From Streptomyces mashuensis (GTDB taxonomy: Bacteria > Actinomycetota > Actinomycetes > Streptomycetales > Streptomycetaceae), in the NCBI RefSeq assembly GCF_014654785.1, contig NZ_BNBD01000019.1:1-64000 (forward strand): DNA of 64,000 nucleotides. Reading direction: 5' to 3'. Below the pieces are notes generated by a model, which was given only the letters and a program-made list of their open reading frames with translations, had not been told where the DNA came from and ran no database searches. Below, piece by piece: positions 31,999 to 40,305 of this stretch; the first letter of the stretch is position 1, and the number at the start of each line of letters is the position of its first letter. Made by a program: the position numbers and the translations under genes.

Positions 31999-32613
31999 AT
32001 GCTGCACGGCATCGACGTCAGCAGCTACAACAGCGCCAACTACTCCACCAGCGGACTGGACTTCGTCTTCGTGAAGGTCACGGAGGGCACGTCCTACACC
32101 AACCCCAAGTGGGTCGTGCAGCGCGACCGGGCCCGCCGCGCGGGCCTGGTCGTCGGCTACTACCACTACCTGTCGCCCGGCTCGATGCGGGCGCAGGGCG
32201 ACTACTTCCTCGACAGGATCGCCTTACGCGCCGGCGACGTCCTCGCCCTCGACTGGGAGCACCCCGACGTCTGGGGCGGCGACAAGGACCGCTGGCTCGC
32301 CCACGTCAAGGCGGAGGCGCCCGGCCACCGCGTGGTCCTGTACTGCAACCGGGACTTCTGGTTCAACCGCGACACCACCGACAACTGCGGCGACGGCCTG
32401 TGGATCGCCGACCCCGACCGCCCGGCCGGGAACCCCGGCGTCCAGCACCCCTGGACGTTCCACCAGTACAGCTGGGCCGGCGGGCTCGACCGCAACGTCG
32501 CCCGCTTCGACACCAGGGCGCAGCTCCGCGCGTGGGCCGGCGCCCCGGCCACGGACGACGAGCCGGGGGACGACGACACCGGCGACGTCCCCGCCGGCGA
32601 CTGCGGGGAGTGA
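31999..32613 (+). CDS. GH25-type muramidase-like protein, contains a TTA codon
   Basis: A 204-residue protein with the GH25 lysozyme core. It opens with HGIDVSSYN, which holds the catalytic-type Asp, and has LALDWEHPDVW in the DxE position of the family. There is no signal peptide or wall-binding domain, and the C-terminus is an acidic tail rich in Asp. ATG 31999 is preferred because GGGAGG lies 8 bases upstream. Codon 76 (32224-32226) is TTA, one of only two I found in genes in this window, so translation may depend on the bldA tRNA. A holin-less cytoplasmic or lysis-exported enzyme are alternatives. Confidence 0.82.
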   Translation: MLHGIDVSSYNSANYSTSGLDFVFVKVTEGTSYTNPKWVVQRDRARRAGLVVGYYHYLSPGSMRAQGDYFLDRIALRAGDVLALDWEHPDVWGGDKDRWLAHVKAEAPGHRVVLYCNRDFWFNRDTTDNCGDGLWIADPDRPAGNPGVQHPWTFHQYSWAGGLDRNVARFDTRAQLRAWAGAPATDDEPGDDDTGDVPAGDCGE

Positions 32614-32620
32614 CACGGAC

Positions 32621-32659
32621 GGGCCCCCGCCCGGCGGCTTTCGCCGCGGGCGGGGGCCC
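32621..32659. terminator. Bidirectional terminator between GH25 gene and etfA
   Basis: GGGCCCCCGCCCG (32621-32633) pairs perfectly with CGGGCGGGGGCCC (32647-32659). Inside it CGGC-TTTC-GCCG adds four pairs after a one-base bulge. The stem lies between convergent genes and has no long U-tract, as is usual for streptomycete terminators. Confidence 0.8.
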
Positions 32660-32682
32660 GGTGTGCGCGTTCCTGCGGGGGA

Positions 32683-33645
32683 TCAGCCCTTGCGGGTCTT
32701 GATCTCCTCGGTCAGCTGGGGCACGACGTCGAAGAGGTCGCCCACCACGCCGTAGTCGACGAGCTCGAAGATCGGGGCCTCGGCGTCCTTGTTGATGGCC
32801 ACGATGGTCTTCGAGGTCTGCATGCCGGCGCGGTGCTGGATGGCGCCGGAGATGCCCGCGGCGATGTACAGCTGCGGGGAGACCGACTTGCCGGTCTGGC
32901 CGACCTGGTGGGTGTGCGGGTACCAGCCGGCGTCGACGGCGGCGCGGGAGGCGCCGACGGCCGCGCCGAGCGAGTCGGCCAGGGCCTCGATGACCGGGAA
33001 GTTCTCGGCACCGCCGACACCGCGGCCGCCGGAGACCACGATCGCGGCCTCGGTCAGCTCCGGGCGGCCGGTCGACTCGCGCGGGGTACGGGAGACGACC
33101 TTGGTGCCCTTGGACTTCTCACCGATGGTCACGGCCAGCTGCTCGACCGTGCCCGCGGCCGGGGCGGCCTCGGGAGCGGCGGAGTTGGGCTTGACGGTGA
33201 TGACCGGGGTGCCCTTGCTGACGCGGGACTTGGTGGTGAACGAGGCCGCGAAGACGGACTGCGTGGCCACCGGGCCCTCGGCGCCGGCCTCCAGGTCGAC
33301 GGCGTCGGTGATGATGCCGCCACCGATGCGGATCGCGAGGCGGGCGGCGATCTCCTTGCCCTCGGCGGAGGAGGGCACCAGCACGGCGGCGGGCGAGACG
33401 GCCTCGTAGGCGGCCTGCAGCGCGTCGACCTTGGGGGCGACGAGGTACTCGGCGAACTCGGGCGCGTCGGCGGTGAGCACCTTCACGGCACCGTGCTCAC
33501 CGAGCACCGCGGCGGCCTGCTCGGCGCCCGGGCCGAGGTGCACGGCGACGGGCTCGCCGATGCGGCGGGCCAGGGTCAGCAGTTCGAGGGTGGGCTTGCG
33601 GACGGCGCCGTCCACGTGGTCGACGTAGACGAGGACTTCGGCCAT
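32683..33645 (-). CDS. etfA: Electron transfer flavoprotein subunit alpha
   Basis: A 320-residue alpha subunit that binds FAD and passes electrons from acyl-CoA dehydrogenases. The C-terminal FAD region is clear: GQTGKSVSPQLYIAAGISGA and then HRAGMQTSKTIVAINKD. ATG 33645 has AGGAGAG upstream. It follows etfB by 55 bases in the same direction. The alpha/beta dimer is soluble and feeds the quinone pool through an ETF dehydrogenase that is not in the window. Confidence 0.96.
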   Translation of the reverse strand: MAEVLVYVDHVDGAVRKPTLELLTLARRIGEPVAVHLGPGAEQAAAVLGEHGAVKVLTADAPEFAEYLVAPKVDALQAAYEAVSPAAVLVPSSAEGKEIAARLAIRIGGGIITDAVDLEAGAEGPVATQSVFAASFTTKSRVSKGTPVITVKPNSAAPEAAPAAGTVEQLAVTIGEKSKGTKVVSRTPRESTGRPELTEAAIVVSGGRGVGGAENFPVIEALADSLGAAVGASRAAVDAGWYPHTHQVGQTGKSVSPQLYIAAGISGAIQHRAGMQTSKTIVAINKDAEAPIFELVDYGVVGDLFDVVPQLTEEIKTRKG

Positions 33646-33700
33646 GGATCTGCTCTCCTGCGGGAAGTGCGAGGGCGGTCGGTGATGCGTGCGGGCGGGA

Positions 33701-34486
33701 TCAGATGAACTTCTGGCCCGCGAGGAACTCGGCGAGCTGCTTGGCGCCCTCGCCCTCGTCCGTGACGACGGTGCCGGCCGTGCGGGCCGGGCGCTCGGTG
33801 GCCTCGTCCACCGCGGTCCAGGCGCCCTCGAGACCGACCTCGTCCGCCTCGATGCCCAGGTCGGACAGGTCGAGGGACTCCACCGGCTTCTTCTTGGCGG
33901 CCATGATGCCCTTGAAGGAGGGGTAACGCGCCTCGCCCGACTGGTCGGTGACGGAGACGACGGCCGGCAGCGCGGCCTCCAGCTGCTCGCTGGCGGCGTC
34001 GCCGTCGCGGCGGCCGGTGACCTTCCCGTCCTCGACGGAGACCTCGGAGAGCAGCGTGACCTGCGGCAGGCCCAGGCGCTCGGCGAGCATCGCCGGCAGC
34101 ACACCCATGCCGCCGTCGGTGGAGGCCATGCCGCAGACGATCAGGTCGTAGCCGATGTGCTCGACGGCCTTGGCCAGCACCAGGGAGGTGCCGACGGCGT
34201 CGGTGCCGTGCAGGTCGTCGTCCTCGACGTGCACGGCCTTGTCGGCGCCCATGGAGAGGGCCTTGCGGAGCGCGTCCTTGGCGTCCTCGGGGCCGATGGT
34301 CAGGACGGTGATCTCCGCCTCGTCGGCCTCGTCGGCGATCTGCAGCGCCTGCTCGACCGCGTACTCGTCGAGCTCGGAGAGCAGGCCGTCCACGTCGTCG
34401 CGGTCGACGGTCAGGTCTTCGGCGAAGTGCCGGTCGCCGGTGGCGTCGGGCACGTACTTCACACAGACAACGATCCTCAAGCTCAC
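33701..34486 (-). CDS. etfB: Electron transfer flavoprotein subunit beta
   Basis: A 261-residue beta subunit with the AMP/FAD contact region RIVVCVKYVPD at the N-terminus, LGLPQVTLLSEV, and the family signature SEQLEAALPAVVSVTD. GTG 34486 has AGGAGAG about nine bases upstream. It is the first gene of etfB-etfA. A perfect palindrome lies about 110 bases before the start and may serve a TetR-family regulator. Confidence 0.96.
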   Translation of the reverse strand: MSLRIVVCVKYVPDATGDRHFAEDLTVDRDDVDGLLSELDEYAVEQALQIADEADEAEITVLTIGPEDAKDALRKALSMGADKAVHVEDDDLHGTDAVGTSLVLAKAVEHIGYDLIVCGMASTDGGMGVLPAMLAERLGLPQVTLLSEVSVEDGKVTGRRDGDAASEQLEAALPAVVSVTDQSGEARYPSFKGIMAAKKKPVESLDLSDLGIEADEVGLEGAWTAVDEATERPARTAGTVVTDEGEGAKQLAEFLAGQKFI

Positions 34487-34518
34487 GCCGGCTCTCCTAC
34501 TGCATCGTCTCGTACACA

Positions 34519-34539
34519 GCTGCCTTGGCAGGCAGCATA
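34519..34539 (-). promoter_or_regulatory. Candidate etfB promoter with inverted repeat
   Basis: On the minus strand TATGCT (34539-34534) is a plausible -10, which puts the start near 34527. It overlaps a 7-bp inverted repeat, GCTGCCT and AGGCAGC with a TGGC loop (34519-34536), that would lie at the start of the message. The -35 is not convincing. Confidence 0.35.
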
Positions 34540-34593
34540 GGCGCCCCGGGGGCGGATTCCGCCCGGTACGGGCTGGGGCCCCGACCAGAATGT

Positions 34594-34605
34594 TACTGGC
34601 CAGTA
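34594..34605. promoter_or_regulatory. 12-bp perfect palindrome, putative TetR operator before etfBA
   Basis: TACTGGCCAGTA is a perfect palindrome within a near-symmetric ATGT...CAT context. It lies upstream of the proposed etfB -10. Palindromes of this form are common operators of TetR-family acyl-CoA sensors. The regulator is not encoded next to it. Confidence 0.5.
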
Positions 34606-34681
34606 CATCGGGGGTGGACACCGAAAGCAAGGCCGGCCGACTGTGATCTGCCCAACGCGCCCCGGCCCTGCGCGCGACCGG

Positions 34682-35014
34682 TCAGACGGCCCGCCCCAGC
34701 GCCGCGATCACATCGGCCCGGCGCGGCTGTCCGGCGGCCCGCCGCACGATCCTGCCCTCCGCGTCGAGGACCAGCGTGGTGGGCGTCGCCGTGATGTCCA
34801 GCGCCCGGACGAGATCCAGCCGCGCCTCCGCGTCGATCTCCACGTGGGAGACACCCTCCACCATCGCGGCCACCTCCGCCAGTACCCGCCGGGTCGCCCG
34901 GCACGGCTGGCAGAAGGCGGTGGAGAAGTACACCAGCGTGGCGCGCCGGCCGAGGGCGCCGCCGAGCTGTTCCCCGGTCAGGCGCACGGCCTTCTCCCGC
35001 GGCTCGTCCGTCAC
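34682..35014 (-). CDS. Thioredoxin-like protein
   Basis: About 110 residues with a thioredoxin fold. The active site is AFCQPCRATRRVL, so the redox pair is Cys-Gln-Pro-Cys rather than the usual CGPC, and the cis-Pro loop is TATPTTLVL. The start is uncertain: GTG 35014 has GGAG nine bases upstream, while GTG 35029 or longer forms are possible. It is probably cytosolic, since no signal peptide is seen in this start. It lies upstream of etfB on the same strand but with a 195-base gap. Confidence 0.78.
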   Translation of the reverse strand: MTDEPREKAVRLTGEQLGGALGRRATLVYFSTAFCQPCRATRRVLAEVAAMVEGVSHVEIDAEARLDLVRALDITATPTTLVLDAEGRIVRRAAGQPRRADVIAALGRAV

Positions 35015-35267
35015 GTTGCTGCACTCCACTCTCTGCCGTCCCTGACGTACCTGTCGTATCTGTCCTGATCCTGCATCGGCAGCGCCGTCGCCGGCCGGGA
35101 AACTTCCCGACGTGATGAGGATCTCGCACCGCCACCCCCGTCCCGGCTGGCCCGTGGGCCGGGCATTCGGGCACGATCTGGCGGAAGCGGGCATCCTACG
35201 GCCGCGTAACTTCGCACCGTGACCCCCACGGTCACCACACCCCCGGCCCCGGAAGGACCTTCCCTAC

Positions 35268-35996
35268 ATGGCAGAGCTCGTCTACCCGCCGGTGATCGGA
35301 GTGGCCCGCGGCATGTTCCGCGCGCTTGACCTGCGCTTCGACATCAAGGGCACCGAGCACCTCCCGCAGCGCGGCGGTGCGGTCCTGGTGAGCAACCACA
35401 TCGGCTACCTGGACTTCGTCTTCTGCGGGCTGGCCGCCCGGCCCGCCAAGCGGCTGGTGCGGTTCATGGCCAAGGAGTCCGTCTTCCGCCACAAGGTCTC
35501 CGGCCCGCTGATGCGCGCCATGAAGCACATCCCCGTCGACCGGGCCGCCGGCATGGAGGCGTACCGGCACGCGCTGGCCGCCCTCCGCTCGGGCGAGGTC
35601 GTCGGCGTCTTCCCCGAGGCCACCATCTCCACCTCCTTCACGCTGAAGGAGTTCAAGTCGGGCGCGGCCCGGCTCGCGCAGGAGGCCGGGGTGCCGATCG
35701 TGCCCATGGCGCTGTGGGGCACCCAGCGGCTGTGGACCAAGGGCCGCAAGCGCGACCTGGGCCGCAAGCACATACCCGTGACGATACGGGTCGGCGAGCC
35801 GCTGACCCCGGAGCCCGCCGAGACCGCCGACAGCCTCACCCGGCGCGCCCGCACCCGCGTCCAGGAGCTGCTGGAGGCCGCCCAGCGCGCCTACCCCGTA
35901 CGGGAGCGGGGCGCGGCCGACTCCTGGTGGGTCCCCGCGCACCTGGGCGGCACCGCCCCCACCCCGGCGCAGGCCCTGGCGGCCGAGGGCCGCTGA
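35268..35996 (+). CDS. 1-acyl-sn-glycerol-3-phosphate acyltransferase-like protein
   Basis: A 242-residue PlsC-domain acyltransferase. The catalytic HxxxxD motif is NHIGYLD, the glycerol-phosphate motif is VFPEATIS, and PIVPMALWG is motif IV. It makes phosphatidic acid or acylates a related lipid at the membrane. The ribosome site GGAAGGA is part of a small palindrome, GGAAGG-A-CCTTCC (35251-35263). It is a single gene and converges on the threonine-aldolase-like gene through a strong terminator. Confidence 0.9.
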   Translation: MAELVYPPVIGVARGMFRALDLRFDIKGTEHLPQRGGAVLVSNHIGYLDFVFCGLAARPAKRLVRFMAKESVFRHKVSGPLMRAMKHIPVDRAAGMEAYRHALAALRSGEVVGVFPEATISTSFTLKEFKSGAARLAQEAGVPIVPMALWGTQRLWTKGRKRDLGRKHIPVTIRVGEPLTPEPAETADSLTRRARTRVQELLEAAQRAYPVRERGAADSWWVPAHLGGTAPTPAQALAAEGR

Positions 35997-36010
35997 ACCC
36001 ACAGTGGAAC

Positions 36011-36052
36011 GGCCCGGTCCCGGCCACCGCGTACGGTGGCCGGGACCGGGCC
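36011..36052. terminator. Strong bidirectional terminator
   Basis: A perfect 19-bp inverted repeat, GGCCCGGTCCCGGCCACCG and its complement, with a CGTA loop, followed by TTCTCT on the + strand. It separates the convergent acyltransferase and aldolase genes. It is the longest perfect stem I found in the window. Confidence 0.92.
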
Positions 36053-36084
36053 TTCTCTGTGTGCAGCGGGGTGCCGAGGGCCCG

Positions 36085-37173
36085 TCAGCCTCGCGCCATC
36101 TCCTCGGCGAGCGCCGCGCTGAACGCGTCGACGTCCTCCTCGGTGGTGTCGAAGGAGCACACCCAGCGCACCACGCCCTCCGCCTCGTCCCAGTGGTAGA
36201 AGCGGTAGCGCTTGCGCAGCCGCTCGGCCACCTCGTGCGGCAGCCGGGCGAACACGGCGTTGGCCTGCACCGGGTACAACACCTCCACGCCCGGCACCGT
36301 CCGCACCGCGCCGGCCAGCCGGCCGGCCATGGCGTTGGCGTGCCGCGCGCTGCGCAGCCACAGGTCGCCGGCGAGCAGCGCCTCGAACTGCACGGAGACG
36401 AACCGCATCTTCGAGGCCAGCTGCATCGACAGCTTGCGCAGGTGCTTCATGGCGCGGACGGCGTCCGGGTTCAGCACCACGACGCACTCGCCGAACAGCA
36501 TGCCGTTCTTGGTGCCGCCGAAGGACAGCAGGTCCACCCCGGCGTCGGTGGTGAACTCCCGCACCGGCACGCCGAGCGTGGCCGCCGCGTTGGCGATGCG
36601 CGAGCCGTCCATGTGGACCTTCATGCCGCGCTCGTGGGCGTGGTCGCAGATCTCCCGGATCTCCTCCGGCGTGTAGCACGTGCCCAGCTCGGTGGTCTGG
36701 GCCAGCGACACGATCTGCGGCTGCGCGCGGTGCTCGTCGTCCCAGCCGAACGCCTCGCGGTCGATCAGCTCCGGCGTGAGCTTGCCGTCCGGCGTCGGCA
36801 CCGTGAGCAGCTTCAGCCCGGCGACACGCTCGGGCGCACCGCACTCGTCGATGTTGATGTGCGCGGAATAGGCGCAGATGACGGCGCCCCACCGCTCGCT
36901 GGCCGCCTGGAGCGCCACGACGTTGGCGCCGGTGCCGTTGAAGACGGGGTACGTCTGCGCGGCCGGGCCGAACAGACCGCGCATCAGCTCCTCGAGGTGG
37001 GCGGTGTAGTCGTCCTCCCCGTACGCCACCTGGTGACCGTCGTTGGCCAGCGCGAGCGCGGCCAGGACCTCCGGGTGGGCGCCCGCGTAGTTGTCGCTGG
37101 CGAAGCCGCGCAGGGTGGGGTCGTGGCGGCGGCGCGCGTCGGTCGCGGGCGCGGCGGGGGAGGGGCTGATCAC
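36085..37173 (-). CDS. Threonine aldolase-like PLP enzyme (beta-eliminating lyase family)
   Basis: About 362 residues of fold-type I PLP enzyme. The Schiff-base lysine lies in LLSFGGTKNGML, the cofactor Asp in KVHMDGSRIAN, and substrate-side Arg and His in the C-terminal domain. Low-specificity L-threonine aldolases split L-threonine into glycine and acetaldehyde and share these motifs. GTG 37173 overlaps the preceding SDR stop by 4 bases, so I prefer it; GTG 37191 would lengthen it by six residues. It is the third gene of the DUF6421-SDR-aldolase operon. Confidence 0.85.
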   Translation of the reverse strand: MISPSPAAPATDARRRHDPTLRGFASDNYAGAHPEVLAALALANDGHQVAYGEDDYTAHLEELMRGLFGPAAQTYPVFNGTGANVVALQAASERWGAVICAYSAHINIDECGAPERVAGLKLLTVPTPDGKLTPELIDREAFGWDDEHRAQPQIVSLAQTTELGTCYTPEEIREICDHAHERGMKVHMDGSRIANAAATLGVPVREFTTDAGVDLLSFGGTKNGMLFGECVVVLNPDAVRAMKHLRKLSMQLASKMRFVSVQFEALLAGDLWLRSARHANAMAGRLAGAVRTVPGVEVLYPVQANAVFARLPHEVAERLRKRYRFYHWDEAEGVVRWVCSFDTTEEDVDAFSAALAEEMARG

Positions 37174-37931
37174 GGCTGGGGGGTGAGCCACTGACGGGTT
37201 CCGTTCACTTCCTGGGCCGGCTTCTTCCAGACGCCGGCCACGGCCTCGGCCAGGTCCTTGACGTCGGTGAATCCGGCGAACTTCGCTTGCGGGCGCTCGG
37301 CGCGCATGGCGTCGTGCACCAGCGCCTTGACGATCAGGATCGTGGCCGCCGCGGGCGGGGCTCCCTCGCCGCCGGTCTTGCGGAACGAGTCCGCGAGCGC
37401 CAGGGTCCAGGCCTCGGCGGCGGCCTTGGCGGCCGAGTAGGCGGCGTTGCCCGCGGTGGGCTTGCTCGCCCCGGCGGCGCTGACCAGCACGTAGCGGCCG
37501 TTGCCGCTGCGGGCCAGCGGGCCCTCGAAGGCCAGCGAGGTGTGCTGGACGGTGCGGATCAGCAGCTTCTCCAGCAGGTCCCAGTCGGCCAGGTCGGTCT
37601 CGGCGAAGGTCGCCGAGCCGCGCCAGCCGCCCACCAGGTGGACCAGGCCGTCGACCCGGCCGAACTCCTTCTCGGTGCGGTCGGCCCAGGCCCGGGCGGC
37701 GTCCAGGTCGAGCAGGTCGACCGTGTCGCCGGTGACCGTGGCCCCGCCGTGCGCGTACCGGGCGGCGTCCACCGCCTCCGCGAGCCGTGCCGCGTCCGCG
37801 TCGGCGGCGACCACGGTCGCCCCCGCCTCGGCCAGCCGCAGCAGGGTGGCGCGGCCCGCCGGGCCCGCCGCTCCCGCCACCGCCACGACGGCACCCTCCA
37901 GCAGGCCGTTGCCGTTGGTCCCAGTGGTCAT
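37170..37931 (-). CDS. SDR family oxidoreductase
   Basis: A 253-residue short-chain dehydrogenase. The cofactor motif is atypical, AGAAGPAGRAT, with an Ala and Pro in place of the usual GIG, followed by VHLVGGWRG, a Ser in VLVSAAGAS and Tyr-Lys in YSAAKAA. The loose glycine motif means cofactor preference is hard to call. It starts at ATG 37931 with GAGGAAGG upstream, 26 bases after the DUF6421 gene, and overlaps the aldolase gene by 4 bases. Confidence 0.82.
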   Translation of the reverse strand: MTTGTNGNGLLEGAVVAVAGAAGPAGRATLLRLAEAGATVVAADADAARLAEAVDAARYAHGGATVTGDTVDLLDLDAARAWADRTEKEFGRVDGLVHLVGGWRGSATFAETDLADWDLLEKLLIRTVQHTSLAFEGPLARSGNGRYVLVSAAGASKPTAGNAAYSAAKAAAEAWTLALADSFRKTGGEGAPPAAATILIVKALVHDAMRAERPQAKFAGFTDVKDLAEAVAGVWKKPAQEVNGTRQWLTPQP

Positions 37932-37957
37932 CGCCGTCGCCTTCCTCTCTCGCTCGC

Positions 37958-39355
37958 TCACGCGGCCACCTGCTCGACCGCGCCCGCCGTGATCCCCTTG
38001 GTGGAGGCGATCACGCCGCGCAGCTTCTTGGCAAGGGCCTCGTAGAACATGCTGAGCGGGAACTCGTCCGGAAGCACGTCGTCGACGAGCTTGCGCGGCG
38101 GCAGCGACAGGTCGAGGGCCTCGGGGCCCTTGGCCCACTTCGAGCCCGGGTGCGGGGCGAGGTAGGTGGAGACGAGGTCGTAGGCGGCGAGCCAGTGCAC
38201 GAGCTTGGGGCGGTCGATGCCGTCCCGGTAGAGCTTCTCGATCTCGCCGCACAGCTGGTTCGTGACCTTCGGGGCCCGCTCCCAGTCGATGTGCAGGGTG
38301 TTGTCCGTCCAGCGTACGACGTCGTGCCGGTGCAGGTAGGCGAAGAGCAGCTGGCCGCCCAGGCCGTCGTAGTTGCGCACGCGGTCGCCGGTGACCGGGA
38401 AGCGGAACATCCGGTCGAAGAGCACGGCGTACTGCACGTCGCGGCCCTGCGCGTAGCCGTCGGCCTCCAGGGCGACCGCCTCCTTGAAGGCGGTCAGGTC
38501 GCAGCGCAGCTCCTCCAGGCCGTACATCCAGAACGGCTGCCGCTGCTTGATCATGAACGGGTCGAACGGCAGGTCGCCGTGGCTGTGGGTGCGGTCGTGG
38601 ACCATGTCCCACAGGACGAACGCCTGCTGGCAGCGGTTCTGGTCGTCCAGCATGGCGGCGATGTCGGCCGGCAGCTCCAGGCCCAGCGTGTCGACGGCGG
38701 CGCGGGTCACGCGGCGGAACCGGGCGGCCTCGCGGTCGCAGAAGATGCCGCCCCAGGTGAAGCGCTCGGGCGCCTGGCGGACGGCGATGGTCTCCGGGAA
38801 GAGCACCGCGGAGTTGGTGTCGTAGCCGGCCGTGAAGTCCTCGAAGGTGATGCCGAGGAACAGCGGATTGTCGTAGCGGGTGCGCTCCAGCTCGGCGAGC
38901 CACTCGGGCCACACCACGCGCAGGACGACGGCCTCCAGGTTGCGGTCCGGGTTGCCGTTCTGCGTGTACATGGGGAAGACCACCAGGTGCTGGAGGCCGT
39001 CCGTGCGCTGCTCGGCCGGCCGGAAGGCCAGCAGGGAGTCCAGGAAGTCCGGCACGCCGAAGCCGCCGTCCGCCCAGCGGCGCAGGTCGGCGACGAGCGC
39101 GGCGTGGTACTCGGCGTCGTGCGGCAGGAGCGGCGACAGCTGCTCCACGGCCGCGACGACCACGTCGACCTCCGCCCGCACCCGGTCGCCCGGTGGTGCG
39201 CCCTCGGCGGCCAGATCAATGGACCCGTCCGCCGACTGCCACGGCCGGATCGTCTCGACCGCGCCCTTGAGAGCGGCCCACGCCGGGTGCTCCACGACAC
39301 GATCAACAGACAATATGTCGGTTTTGAACGCGGCCGACGCAAGAATTTCCGTCAC
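37958..39355 (-). CDS. DUF6421 family protein
   Basis: A 465-residue soluble protein of a family restricted, as far as I know, to actinobacteria and of unknown function. HDRTHSHGDLPFDPF is rich in possible metal ligands, and ETIAVRQAPERFTWGGIFC precedes it. No transmembrane helix or signal peptide is visible. GTG 39355 has GAGGAGG nine bases upstream. Codons 12-20 include rare ATA and TTG codons. It heads an operon with an SDR and a threonine-aldolase-like enzyme, which suggests a small metabolic module rather than a structural role (inference). Confidence 0.8.
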   Translation of the reverse strand: MTEILASAAFKTDILSVDRVVEHPAWAALKGAVETIRPWQSADGSIDLAAEGAPPGDRVRAEVDVVVAAVEQLSPLLPHDAEYHAALVADLRRWADGGFGVPDFLDSLLAFRPAEQRTDGLQHLVVFPMYTQNGNPDRNLEAVVLRVVWPEWLAELERTRYDNPLFLGITFEDFTAGYDTNSAVLFPETIAVRQAPERFTWGGIFCDREAARFRRVTRAAVDTLGLELPADIAAMLDDQNRCQQAFVLWDMVHDRTHSHGDLPFDPFMIKQRQPFWMYGLEELRCDLTAFKEAVALEADGYAQGRDVQYAVLFDRMFRFPVTGDRVRNYDGLGGQLLFAYLHRHDVVRWTDNTLHIDWERAPKVTNQLCGEIEKLYRDGIDRPKLVHWLAAYDLVSTYLAPHPGSKWAKGPEALDLSLPPRKLVDDVLPDEFPLSMFYEALAKKLRGVIASTKGITAGAVEQVAA

Positions 39356-39617
39356 GACTGCCCCTCCTCGGGAGAACCTGGCGTTAAGACACCGTATCCA
39401 TGCGAGGTTCTTCTGCTCAAGGGCTGTGGCGGGAAATTATCCTGCGACGCCCCCGGGCGGACCGCTGTTTTTTCGGTACGCCTCCGCCGTTCGGGGGAAC
39501 TCGGGTGGCAATCCGCCACTTCCGCCGCTGCTGTCCCTCTCGCCGTCCCAGTCGGAAACCAGCCAGTCGGCGGTGGCCTGAACCTTACGGGTACCCCACC
39601 GCCGGGCGCGCATGAGC

Positions 39618-40181
39618 TCAGACCTGGCCGGCGGTCCCCAGGTCCTTCACCAGCAGCTCGAACTCCAGGTCGGCCCGGAGCGGCACGCCGAAGCGCTCGT
39701 CGCCGTACGGGAAGGGGCTCGTCCGGCCGGTGCGGCGGTAGCCGCGCCGCTCGTACCAGGCGATCAGCTCCTCGCGCTGCCGGATGACCGTCATGTGCAT
39801 CTCGGGGGCGCCCCACTCGCTCCGCGCCAGCCGCTCGGCCTGGGCCATGACGACCTTGCCCAGACCACCGCCCTGCGCGGCGGGGCGCACCGCGAACATG
39901 CCGAAGTAGGCGTGGTCGCCGCGGTGCTCCACATGGCAGCACGCGACCGGCTCGCCGTCCTGCTCGACCACCAGGACGCGGCTGCCGGGGCGCTGCACGA
40001 CCTCCAGGACCCCCTCGGCGTCGGTGCGCTGCCCGTCCAGCAGGTCCGCCTCCGTCGTCCACCCGGCGCGGCTGGCGTCCCCGCGATAGGCCGACTCCAC
40101 CAGCGAGACCAGGGCCGGCACGTCGGCGGGGGTGGCGGTCCGGAAGACGGGCGCGGTGGCGAGGCTGCCGGTGGTGCTCAT
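39618..40181 (-). CDS. GNAT family N-acetyltransferase
   Basis: A 187-residue acetyltransferase. The acetyl-CoA loop is visible in MFAVRPAAQGGGLGKVVM (the R/QxxGxG/A motif), and the C-terminal core is WYERRGYRRTGRTSPFP. ATG 40181 has AGAGGAT about eight bases upstream; the substrate is unknown. It is divergent from the VOC gene across a region of 10-bp phased repeats. The gap before it (39356-39617) is AT-mixed and holds no gene I would call. Confidence 0.85.
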   Translation of the reverse strand: MSTTGSLATAPVFRTATPADVPALVSLVESAYRGDASRAGWTTEADLLDGQRTDAEGVLEVVQRPGSRVLVVEQDGEPVACCHVEHRGDHAYFGMFAVRPAAQGGGLGKVVMAQAERLARSEWGAPEMHMTVIRQREELIAWYERRGYRRTGRTSPFPYGDERFGVPLRADLEFELLVKDLGTAGQV

Positions 40182-40194
40182 GCGATGCGGGATC

Positions 40195-40234
40195 CTCTCG
40201 TGATCTCTCGTGCTGGCGCGTGATGTCTCGTGAC
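40195..40234. repeat. Four 10-bp phased tandem repeats
   Basis: CTCTCGTGAT, CTCTCGTGCT, GGCGCGTGAT and GTCTCGTGAC follow each other without gaps, with the shared core CGTG. The array begins 14 bases before the GNAT start codon and lies in its leader or promoter. One helical turn per unit fits a protein that binds several copies on one face. Confidence 0.75.
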
Positions 40235-40292
40235 GCGGTGACTCGCGTGGTACGTACAAGCGCTCTTCGACCCTACTGGAGCAGCGGTTGCG

Positions 40293-40305
40293 TACAGTCG
40301 CGGCA
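40293..40305 (+). promoter_or_regulatory. -10 element and probable leaderless start of the VOC gene
   Basis: TACAGT (40293-40298) lies seven bases before the ATG, and no ribosome site is present. This spacing puts the predicted first transcribed base on the A of ATG. A matching -35 is not clear. Confidence 0.5.

Noticed and set aside
31999..32613. A prophage or lysis cassette
   Set aside because: GH25 alone, with no holin, integrase, capsid or terminase nearby, does not indicate a phage.
39356..39617. A small gene between DUF6421 and GNAT genes
   Set aside because: Open frames here are short, overlap in several phases and show no typical codon bias.
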